The notes under the pieces: model-generated
The model's database searches: none
What the model saw: only the letters and a program-made list of their open reading frames with translations
Told to the model about the DNA's origin: nothing
Made by a program: the position numbers and the translations under genes
Assembly: GCA_937896115.1 (NCBI GenBank)
Contig: CALBLB010000361.1
Coordinates: forward strand, 1 to 6,252
Direction of reading: 5' to 3'
DNA length: 6,252 nucleotides
From: an uncultured Succinatimonas sp.
GTDB lineage: Bacteria; Pseudomonadota; Gammaproteobacteria; Enterobacterales; Succinivibrionaceae
In this document: one piece after another, positions 1-5,023 of the stretch
How positions within the stretch are numbered: the stretch's first letter is position 1
Layout: each line of letters opens with the position of its first letter

Positions 1-233
1 TTGAGTTTGGGACTTTTTCTGATCTCACGTAAGAGATCTATGCCCTGCATGATCGGCATATTCCAATCGGTGATCACAAACTGAAAATCTCCGGATTCAA
101 GCATGGGCAAAGCGGTAGCTCCGTCGTCGGCCTCATAGGTGTTGTTGTATCCGAGATCTCGCAAGAGGTTTTTGATGATGCGACGCATCGTGGAAAAATC
201 ATCCACGATCAGGATCTTGATGTTCTTATCCAA
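1..233 (-). CDS. cheY: Chemotaxis response regulator CheY (partial, C-terminal part beyond window)
   Basis: This is the receiver-domain protein that CheA phosphorylates and that, as CheY-P, binds the flagellar switch (FliM) in the cytoplasm to change rotation. Seventy-seven residues are visible, about 60% of the usual length near 128. Seen: the acidic pair D11/D12 in VDDFSTMRR, the EADDG segment at 34-38, and the phosphoacceptor D56 in ITDWNMP, which corresponds to D57 of E. coli CheY. The DDFSTMRR and DWNMP strings are characteristic of true CheY rather than of a generic receiver. No in-frame ATG precedes the conserved N-terminus. The start is taken as TTG at 231-233 because AAGGAG lies 8 nt upstream; ATT one codon earlier is the less likely alternative. 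The gene follows fliA in the same direction, as in Vibrio and Pseudomonas clusters, where cheZ and cheA come next. Confidence 0.95.
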   Translation of the reverse strand, partial: MDKNIKILIVDDFSTMRRIIKNLLRDLGYNNTYEADDGATALPMLESGDFQFVITDWNMPIMQGIDLLREIRKSPKL

Positions 234-241
234 AATTTCTG

Positions 242-247
242 CTCCTT
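242..247 (-). promoter_or_regulatory. Ribosome binding site that fixes the TTG start of cheY
   Basis: Read on the minus strand this is AAGGAG, a near-perfect Shine-Dalgarno sequence ending 8 nt before the TTG at 233-231. It is the main reason for choosing TTG over other in-frame codons: a GTG lies much further upstream with no comparable site, and no in-frame ATG exists there. Confidence 0.8.
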
Positions 248-305
248 GCGGCTCTTCGCGGCTTTGGATCGGATTTTGTCCAAAACACACTACTGCCTAA
301 TTCTT

Positions 306-332
306 ATAACGGACCATTTCGTCTCATACTTG
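306..332 (-). promoter_or_regulatory. Possible sigma-28 (FliA) promoter for cheY
   Basis: On the minus strand CTCAAG (CAAG at 332-329) is followed after 15 nt by TCCGTTAT (313-306). The sigma-28 consensus is roughly TAAA or TCAAG, about 15 nt, then GCCGATAA. The downstream box matches 5 of 8 positions, and the spacing and location between fliA and cheY are right. The match is weak: CCG is present but the following bases differ. cheY could instead be expressed only by read-through from fliA. Confidence 0.3.
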
Positions 333-368
333 AGCAAAACACCGTGTAATGTGATCTTTTTTTAGGTT

Positions 369-1112
369 TCAGGTACTTTTCCAGCCACGCAACGACGCCC
401 TAAGGCGGGACATAGACTGTGACATGATCTGACAAATTCTTGATTCTGACAAATCCAATACCTTACCGATTTCTCTTAAATTCAATTCTTCATCATAATA
501 AAGCGACAATACCTGTTGTTCACGTTTTGGCAACTTGGCTATGGCTTTTGCCAAAGCCTGCTTAAATTCAGAAGCAGCCAAAAGTTCAAAAAGCTTGTCC
601 TCACGATGATTGCTGTCATCGGATATTACATCGTCGCTTACTCCCAAATCCTCAATACCGATAATTTGCGAATTTGAAGAGTCGAACAGCATCTGACGAT
701 ATTTTTCAGGCGTCACTCCCAATTCTGAGGCAATCTCATTGTCTTTGGGCTGACGCCCTAGCAGGGCCGACAATTTGGATATGGCATCTGCAATCTGACG
801 TGTTCCCTGATGTACTGCACGGGGAGCCCAATCAGATTGCCGCATTTCGTCGATCATAGCTCCGCGAATACGTATGGTGGCATACGTATCAAAAGCCGCT
901 CCATGCCCATCTTCGAAATGACTCAACGCATCCATAAGACCAAGCATTCCCGATTGGATGAGATCATCAAGCTCGACACTGGCCGGCAGTCTTGCCTTAA
1001 GATGCAAAGCCACTCGTTTGACCAGCGGTGCATACTGCTCCACTTTCTGAGCCATGTCGTTACGGCTTACCTCGCGATATGCCCTAGCTCCCAAACTTTT
1101 AGGCCTAACCAT
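369..1112 (-). CDS. fliA: Flagellar sigma factor sigma-28 (FliA/RpoF)
   Basis: This alternative sigma factor directs RNA polymerase to late flagellar and chemotaxis promoters and is held inactive by the anti-sigma factor FlgM until the hook is finished. With the chosen start it has 247 residues (E. coli FliA has 239). Seen: region 2 at about 43-91, with LPASVELDDLIQSGMLGL and FDTYATIRIRGAMIDEMR; region 3 at about 97-156, including YRQMLFDSSNSQ; and region 4 at about 193-238, with LPKREQQVLSLYYDEELNL and the helix-turn-helix LREIGKVLDLSESRICQI. The frame stays open to a TTG at 1163. I prefer ATG at 1112 because CAGGA lies 6 nt upstream, whereas the TTG has no ribosome site and lies inside an inverted repeat. 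ATG at 1055 would also keep all conserved regions. It lies between flhG and cheY, a standard arrangement in bacteria with polar flagella. Confidence 0.96.
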   Translation of the reverse strand: MVRPKSLGARAYREVSRNDMAQKVEQYAPLVKRVALHLKARLPASVELDDLIQSGMLGLMDALSHFEDGHGAAFDTYATIRIRGAMIDEMRQSDWAPRAVHQGTRQIADAISKLSALLGRQPKDNEIASELGVTPEKYRQMLFDSSNSQIIGIEDLGVSDDVISDDSNHREDKLFELLAASEFKQALAKAIAKLPKREQQVLSLYYDEELNLREIGKVLDLSESRICQIMSQSMSRLRASLRGWKST

Positions 1113-1144
1113 AATCGGTCCTGTTGTTCTTTTTAAAAACGTCA

Positions 1145-1191
1145 AAAACGGCTGATACTGCAATTACCAAGAATAATATTGTAGCCGTTTT
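1145..1191 (-). repeat. Inverted repeat upstream of fliA, possible attenuator or mRNA hairpin
   Basis: The perfect 9-bp arms AAAACGGCT and AGCCGTTTT (1145-1153 and 1183-1191) are separated by 29 nt. In the flhG-to-fliA direction the second arm runs into T-rich DNA (TTTTTG, then GTTTTT), so the transcript could form an A/U-flanked stem resembling a weak intrinsic terminator. It ends about 32 nt before the fliA ATG. The long loop makes it less stable than a typical terminator. A palindromic protein-binding site or an RNase processing site are alternatives. Confidence 0.45.
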
Positions 1192-1244
1192 CGATGAGAT
1201 CTTGTGTTTACTGACCGTTTGTAATGCATCCGGTGTGCGGTAGG

Positions 1245-2114
1245 TCACGGCGTCACCGCCTTGTCACTGTCTGTTTTAACCTCGCTGTCATGCTCGTTAG
1301 ATACCAGATTTTCAACGAAAAATTCCAGATGTCCACCGGGGATCTCCGGGATCGGCCACTGCGAAACACGAGCTGCCAGCATTCTGAAAATTTTACTGGC
1401 AGGTGACTGCGGAAACTGCTCTACGGCACAACTGCGCTTGCGAATGGCATTACGAATAGCCGGATCTGCAGGAATACACGCAATAAGATCAAGCGTCACA
1501 TTGAGAAAACGCGTAGTTACCGCCAAAAGTTTTGCAAACATCAATTTGCCTTCATCAAGCGATCTCAAATTGTTTCCTATGATGCGAAAACGGCTTACTC
1601 CGTAATCATTTGAAAGAACTTTCATTTCCGCATATGCATCGGCAACTGAAGTAGGTTCATTACATACCACCATGATCACATCCTGTGCTGCTCGGCAAAA
1701 AGACAGCACCATGTCAGAAATTCCGGCAGCAGTATCCACGATCAGAAAATCGATATCCTCATCGAGTTCTGAAAACGCCCTGATAAGACCTGCATGCTGT
1801 TCGCGTGACAACTCAGCCATCTGTCTTAAACCCGACGACGCCGGCACAATGCGCAGACCGCTTGGACCGTCTAAGATGATGTCTTTTAGATCGCATTCAC
1901 CGTTTAAAACATGCCCTAAGTTTTTCTTAACTTTAAGCCCCAACATCACATCGATGTTGGCCAAACCCAAATCTGCGTCAAAGAGCATGACCTTGCGCCC
2001 CAACTGACACAATGCCACGGCCAGATTCAGCGACACACTTGATTTACCGACACCGCCCTTGCCGCCTGTTACCGTGATCACTTTGACTCTACGGTTTTGC
2101 AAAGAATTGCCCAT
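1245..2114 (-). CDS. flhG: MinD-like flagellar number regulator FlhG (FleN)
   Basis: This ParA/MinD-family ATPase limits the number of polar flagella. It works with the GTPase FlhF and, in Pseudomonas and Vibrio, with the master activator FleQ/FlrA. The 289 residues match FleN proteins (about 280). Seen: the deviant Walker A GGKGGVGKSS at 17-26; the switch I region LFDADLGLANIDVMLGL at 44-60; Walker B LIVDTAAGI at 124-132 with D127; CNEPTSVADAY at 151-161; and near the C-terminus GHLEFFVENLV at 261-271, which is nearly identical to FleN and expected to form the amphipathic membrane-contact helix. ATG at 2114 lies 4 nt after the flhF stop. Its best ribosome site (GGAG, 12 nt upstream) is distant, so coupling to flhF translation is likely. 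The frame remains open to a TTG at 2165, but those extra codons overlap flhF and encode nothing FlhG-like. The DQAxxLR activator motif of some FlhG proteins is not visible. Confidence 0.96.
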   Translation of the reverse strand: MGNSLQNRRVKVITVTGGKGGVGKSSVSLNLAVALCQLGRKVMLFDADLGLANIDVMLGLKVKKNLGHVLNGECDLKDIILDGPSGLRIVPASSGLRQMAELSREQHAGLIRAFSELDEDIDFLIVDTAAGISDMVLSFCRAAQDVIMVVCNEPTSVADAYAEMKVLSNDYGVSRFRIIGNNLRSLDEGKLMFAKLLAVTTRFLNVTLDLIACIPADPAIRNAIRKRSCAVEQFPQSPASKIFRMLAARVSQWPIPEIPGGHLEFFVENLVSNEHDSEVKTDSDKAVTP

Positions 2115-2118
2115 GATA

Positions 2119-3705
2119 TTACTGATCTCCAAGCGCACTGCGCGCCGTCTCGTTTTGTAATCCAAAAAGTGCCTGTCTTACGAATCCCAAGGCGGACGGA
2201 AGCTTAAGATCTTCCGGTACTCTTTGTCCGCAGGTCATGTAACAAAGCTTCAGATCCGCTGAAATACACAGAGAAAGCGCATCACAAAGACAACTGCTTT
2301 CGTCGGTTTTCGTAAGAATAAGACCGCTGGGTTTTAATGATGCAAAATGCGTGCAAGCTTCTTCCAAAACCCGACGTTGAGCGGTTGCCGGCAATACTAA
2401 ATAGTGTTTAAGACAAAGATCTCGCTGTGCTTTAAGCTCCGATAACTGCTTTTCAAAGCGCTCATCTGATAAACCTACACCTGCAGTATCAACGATCACC
2501 AAACTCTTGTCAGATAACTCAGGCAACAGCATTCTAAGACTTGCCACCGATTTTACCGCGTAAGTTGCACATCCCATGATCCTCCCGTAGGTTTTAATCT
2601 GCTCAGCAGCTCCTATGCGGTAATGATCGCAGGTAACCAAAGCTACGGATTTGGGGCCGTAGTTCAAAACGAATCTGGCTGCAAGTTTGGCTGCCGTAGT
2701 GGTCTTACCGACTCCGGCAGGTCCTATTAAGGTGACCACCCCGCCTTCTGAGACTATCTCATCGTTTCCTACTTTTAATGAAGCGACCAACGCCTCTTCA
2801 AGTTCACGCCAGGCAAAATTCACCGAGGCATCGGAACTTACTTTGGACACGAGTTTATTGGCCAAATTGCGATCAAACCCAGAACCTATCAAAGCTTCTG
2901 ATAACATCGCTCTTACCGGCTGCTCACGTACTTGCGAATCTTTGATAAGACCTGCCAACTCATATTGCAAAAGCTTTCTTAAGCTCTCAAGCTCCTGTTG
3001 CATCTTTTCCATACTGCCGTCAGATCCGGTTTTAAGATCTTCTTTGGGCTTTTGGGCATAAGAACTTATTCCGTGCTTAATTTCGGCTTGTTCTTTTTGG
3101 CGTTGACGTTCACTGAGATCTGACAGCAGTTCCTTAATTCCTTGTTGTTGTGACAAGGGTGCAGGAGGAGCCTTGCGCGTCATTTTTTTGACTTTTGCTT
3201 GTTCTGACGCTAACGAAATCTCAGAATTTACAGATAAGGATTTTTCTGTTTTTTTAGGTTCTGCAAAAGAAGAAACAGCGCGTACAGCGTCTTGTGGGTG
3301 ACTGTCTTTTGGTTCACGCTGCTGACGATTTAAAATTTCAAGCAGACTGCGGGCAAAACTCTCTTTGTTTGCATGCTCTTTTTGCACCTGCTCTTTTTGA
3401 TTATTTTCTCTTTTATCATCATGGTTCTTGGCAGGCTGTCCTAAGTTGACCTCATCATCATCTAATGATTCTGCAAGATAATTTGACAATGATTTATCGT
3501 TATCGATTACTTTTCTTGCTGAATTAAAAGATTTTTCTTCTTGCTTAATTTTAGGGTTTGTCTTGCCATCCTGAAGGCCGGCAACGATCTCAACACCTTC
3601 TTCAACGCGTTTGCTGGACATGATCACGGCTTCAGGACCAAGTTCAACTTTTATAAGAGCCAGAGCCGAGCGCATATCTTTGGCGCAAAAACGCTTTAGT
3701 TTCAT
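2119..3705 (-). CDS. flhF: Flagellar placement GTPase FlhF (SRP family)
   Basis: This SRP-type GTPase localises to the cell pole and directs where the flagellar basal body is built; FlhG is its partner. At 528 residues it is longer than Pseudomonas FlhF (about 430), because of its middle region. Seen: the conserved N-terminal segment MKLKRFCAKDMRSALALIK and LGPEAVIMSSKRV (1-34); a low-complexity, charged Lys/Glu/Gln-rich linker at about 45-235; the N domain (about 236-318); and the G domain from about 320, with the P-loop GPAGVGKTTT at 328-337, TCDHYRIGAAEQ at 358-369, DTAGVG at 406-411, TKTDE at 465-469 and the QRVPEDL motif at 494-500. All GTP-binding motifs are intact. The ATG is supported by the canonical N-terminus, although AAGGA lies a rather distant 11 nt upstream. 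It is the first gene of the minus-strand cluster, with no flhA beside it within this window. Confidence 0.97.
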   Translation of the reverse strand: MKLKRFCAKDMRSALALIKVELGPEAVIMSSKRVEEGVEIVAGLQDGKTNPKIKQEEKSFNSARKVIDNDKSLSNYLAESLDDDEVNLGQPAKNHDDKRENNQKEQVQKEHANKESFARSLLEILNRQQREPKDSHPQDAVRAVSSFAEPKKTEKSLSVNSEISLASEQAKVKKMTRKAPPAPLSQQQGIKELLSDLSERQRQKEQAEIKHGISSYAQKPKEDLKTGSDGSMEKMQQELESLRKLLQYELAGLIKDSQVREQPVRAMLSEALIGSGFDRNLANKLVSKVSSDASVNFAWRELEEALVASLKVGNDEIVSEGGVVTLIGPAGVGKTTTAAKLAARFVLNYGPKSVALVTCDHYRIGAAEQIKTYGRIMGCATYAVKSVASLRMLLPELSDKSLVIVDTAGVGLSDERFEKQLSELKAQRDLCLKHYLVLPATAQRRVLEEACTHFASLKPSGLILTKTDESSCLCDALSLCISADLKLCYMTCGQRVPEDLKLPSALGFVRQALFGLQNETARSALGDQ

Positions 3706-4091
3706 AATAATTCAGATCCTTACCTTGTCGTCTCCAGCACGGTACACGCTTACCGAAAATATCACCTTATTAGGAAAAAAAAGTTAAAGCAAGGCTCTTT
3801 TTAAGAACAAGGCGATAAAAGTCATATTTAAAAAACAAGTTTTGCTTTCCGCCACCTTTTATCCTGCCAAAATCAGAAAACAACACCGTATCACGACAGC
3901 AATCAATTTTTGGATGCAATGCTTAGTTATTTGGCTGTTAATTTGTTTATTTTTAAGCTGTTAACCGACAATACCGCAACAATATTTTGAAAAAAGATCT
4001 CATCTGGCAGCACTCAATATGGGAGCTTTAACAAAAAAAATGTCGTACATACTTGCAACATCACTTTACATCACGCATAATCCGCCGAATC
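3706..4091. other. AT-rich intergenic DNA upstream of flhF, no gene seen
   Basis: This stretch should contain the control region of the flhF operon, but no convincing promoter was found. The sigma-54 pattern GG-N10-GC is missed by one base (GG-N9-GC near 3848-3861, minus strand). Sigma-70-like pairs on the minus strand are poor. An 8-bp direct repeat GCTGTTAA occurs at 3934-3941 and 3957-3964, 23 bp apart, close to two helical turns, so it might be a pair of regulator half-sites. Only very short reading frames occur. Confidence 0.5.
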
Positions 4092-4115
4092 AAAAAATCA
4101 GGTAATAAACCTGAT
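4092..4115 (-). terminator. Intrinsic terminator on the minus strand, facing flhF
   Basis: Read on the minus strand, ATCAGGT (4115-4109), a 5-nt loop TTTAT or equivalent, and ACCTGAT (4103-4097) form a perfect 7-bp stem that runs straight into a T tract (4097-4092, TTTTTT before G). The plus-strand side has no T tract, so its polarity is clearly minus. No minus-strand gene lies upstream of it, which suggests that it ends a short non-coding transcript or acts as an attenuator in the flhF leader. Confidence 0.6.
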
Positions 4116-4206
4116 GCAATTACAACTACAGACATCACATTTTGAAAGCTCAGAATGTCTGACTTTCTGATTGTTAACGGTGCTTCACATAATTTTTTTT
4201 GAGGTA
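4092..4206 (-). ncRNA. Candidate small RNA or terminated flhF-operon leader, about 115 nt
   Basis: Predicted from a promoter and a terminator placed an sRNA-like distance apart, not from similarity to a known RNA. Transcription would begin near 4205-4207 and end in the T tract at 4092. The RNA would begin with ACCUC followed by eight A, an exposed pyrimidine-rich/A-rich 5' end that could pair with Shine-Dalgarno sequences. It has internal helices: TCAGAA with TTCTGA (4170-4165 with 4155-4150), and ATGTCTG on the plus strand at 4155-4161 opposite CAGACAT at 4129-4135. These two helices compete or could form a pseudoknot. It ends in a hairpin plus U tail, as in Hfq-bound sRNAs. No open reading frame with a ribosome site was found inside. 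Alternatively it is the prematurely terminated 5' leader of flhF, whose ATG lies 386 nt beyond the terminator. Confidence 0.42.
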
Positions 4207-4212
4207 TCGGTA

Positions 4213-4241
4213 ATTTTAGGAATGTTTTTTCGTTCTGCCAA
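4213..4241 (-). promoter_or_regulatory. Sigma-70-type promoter for the candidate sRNA
   Basis: On the minus strand there is a -35 box TTGGCA (4241-4236, 5 of 6 consensus), a 17-bp spacer, and a -10 box TAAAAT (4218-4213, 5 of 6). Start near 4205-4207 is predicted. Both boxes and the spacing are good for a sigma-70 promoter, but the AT-rich setting raises the chance of a random match. Confidence 0.5.
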
Positions 4242-4292
4242 AAATGCTTTTTTACTCAAGCAGTAAATTTATTGTTTTATCAATAAATCAGC

Positions 4293-4355
4293 TTGACAAC
4301 TTAAGGTTCATCTTAAGGATGTAAACCGCTTTTTGTTTTCGACAAATGCTATACT
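4293..4355 (+). promoter_or_regulatory. Main dksA promoter region
   Basis: An extended -10 element, TGCTATACT (TG at 4347-4348, TATACT at 4350-4355), has no good -35 at 17 bp but is strong in its own right. It predicts transcription from about 4362 and a leader of about 130 nt. A perfect -35-like TTGACA lies at 4293-4298, but the sequence 15-20 bp downstream (AAGGATG) is a poor -10, so it is either unused or weak. Confidence 0.55.
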
Positions 4356-4373
4356 GTTTTTGTTTGAAAACTT

Positions 4374-4404
4374 TTGAAAATTAAAGCAAAATCAGTGCTA
4401 TTGT
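4374..4404 (+). promoter_or_regulatory. Possible second dksA promoter
   Basis: TGCTATTGT (TG at 4396-4397, -10 TATTGT at 4399-4404) repeats the extended -10 pattern of the upstream promoter about 49 bp away. A TTGAAA at 4374-4379 gives a 19-bp spacer, which is long, so the element would rely on the extended -10. Start would be near 4411. Confidence 0.3.
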
Positions 4405-4443
4405 GTACTGAATAGAAAATGTGATGGTTGATGATACGAACCT

Positions 4444-4484
4444 CGGCCGACGTGCCGGATGAAGCTGTCTTCGGCAGCTAAGGA
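4444..4484 (+). promoter_or_regulatory. dksA: dksA leader hairpins and ribosome binding site
   Basis: Two small inverted repeats lie just before the gene. The first is CGGC and GCCG (4444-4447 and 4454-4457, 6-nt loop). The second has 7-base arms at 4463-4469 and 4473-4479 around a 3-nt loop, with one G-U pair and six Watson-Crick pairs. The second stem abuts the ribosome site AAGGA (4480-4484), which stands 8 nt before ATG 4493 and so identifies that ATG as the start. ATG 4484 overlaps the ribosome site itself and is excluded. The hairpin could present or partly mask the ribosome site. Confidence 0.5.
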
Positions 4485-4492
4485 TGTTGATC

Positions 4493-4957
4493 ATGGGAAA
4501 CAAAGACAAAGTAGCAGATCTTTCTAGTGAAGCCATGGGACCTTTAGTCATCGCCGGTGTCAAACCATACGAGCCCAAACCTGGCGAAGAATACATGAAT
4601 GATGCTCAAAAAGAGCACTTCCGCAAGATCCTCACGGCATGGCGCGATCAGTTACGCTCTGAGGTGGATCGCACTGTGGGCCACATGAAAAACGAGGCCG
4701 CCAACTTCCCTGATCCTCTTGACAGAGCTTCTCAGGAAGAAGAATTTGCATTAGAGTTGCGTACCCGCGATCGCGAACGCAAGCTTATTAAGAAGATAGA
4801 AAAGACTATCGCCAAAATCGACAAAGACGAATTCGGTTATTGCGAACAGTGCGGAGAAGAGATCGGAATCAAACGTCTTGAAGCCCGTCCTACTGCAGAT
4901 TTATGCGTAGACTGCAAGGCTTTGGCAGAAATCAAAGAAAAACAATTGGAAGGCTGA
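4493..4957 (+). CDS. dksA: RNA polymerase-binding transcription factor DksA
   Basis: DksA enters the RNA polymerase secondary channel and, with ppGpp, represses rRNA and activates amino-acid biosynthesis promoters. In many bacteria it also affects flagellar genes. It has 154 residues (E. coli 151), and conservation is high throughout. Seen: GVKPYEPKPGEEYMNDAQ at 22-39; a coiled coil at about 38-110, with the tip NFPDPLDRA at 71-79 carrying the two acidic residues D74 and D77 (E. coli D71 and D74); RDRERKLIKKIEKT at 92-105; and the four-cysteine zinc finger C117, C120, C138, C141, followed by LAEIKEKQ. All four cysteines and both tip aspartates are present, so this is a full canonical DksA rather than a cysteine-less paralogue. 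It is divergent from flhF and followed by gluQRS across a terminator hairpin. Confidence 0.98.
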   Translation: MGNKDKVADLSSEAMGPLVIAGVKPYEPKPGEEYMNDAQKEHFRKILTAWRDQLRSEVDRTVGHMKNEAANFPDPLDRASQEEEFALELRTRDRERKLIKKIEKTIAKIDKDEFGYCEQCGEEIGIKRLEARPTADLCVDCKALAEIKEKQLEG

Positions 4958-4990
4958 TTTTAACTACTTCCTCTATAAGCAAGTCTTACT

Positions 4991-5022
4991 AATGCCCGCC
5001 TAAAGCGGGCGTTATGTTTTCT
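4991..5022 (+). terminator. Terminator hairpin between dksA and gluQRS
   Basis: GCCCGC (4994-4999), loop CTAAA, then GCGGGC (5005-5010), extended by T-G and two A-T pairs to about 9 bp (4991-5013). The T-rich tail ATGTTTTCTT leads directly to the gluQRS ATG at 5024. It probably ends most dksA transcripts, with gluQRS made by read-through. A comparable terminator between these genes has been described in Shigella flexneri. Confidence 0.75.
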
Positions 5023-5023
5023 T

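Noticed and set aside
674..1136. Plus-strand open frames opposite fliA
   Set aside because: They lie antisense to a strongly conserved sigma factor, have no ribosome sites and no recognisable motifs, and overlap each other in different frames.
1224..2007. Plus-strand open frames opposite flhG
   Set aside because: Shadow frames of a conserved ATPase gene; composition is unlike a real protein and no start signals are present.
2687..3061. Plus-strand frame of 124 codons opposite flhF
   Set aside because: Antisense to the FlhF GTPase domain and N domain, without a ribosome site or family resemblance.
3783..3820. Possible sigma-28 promoter (TAAA ... GGCGATAA) on the plus strand
   Set aside because: The spacing is about 22 nt instead of about 15, and it points away from the flagellar genes into empty sequence.
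3841..3870. Possible sigma-54 promoter for flhF on the minus strand
   Set aside because: The closest GG...GC pair has 9 rather than 10 intervening bases and the surrounding bases do not match TGGCAC-N5-TTGCA.
4092..4140. A 25-codon minus-strand frame starting in the candidate sRNA (ATGTCTGTAG...)
   Set aside because: It runs through the terminator, has no ribosome site and no codon pattern of a gene.
4381..4596. Minus-strand frame of 71 codons over the dksA start
   Set aside because: It covers the dksA promoter, leader and first codons; no ribosome site or similarity, so a shadow.
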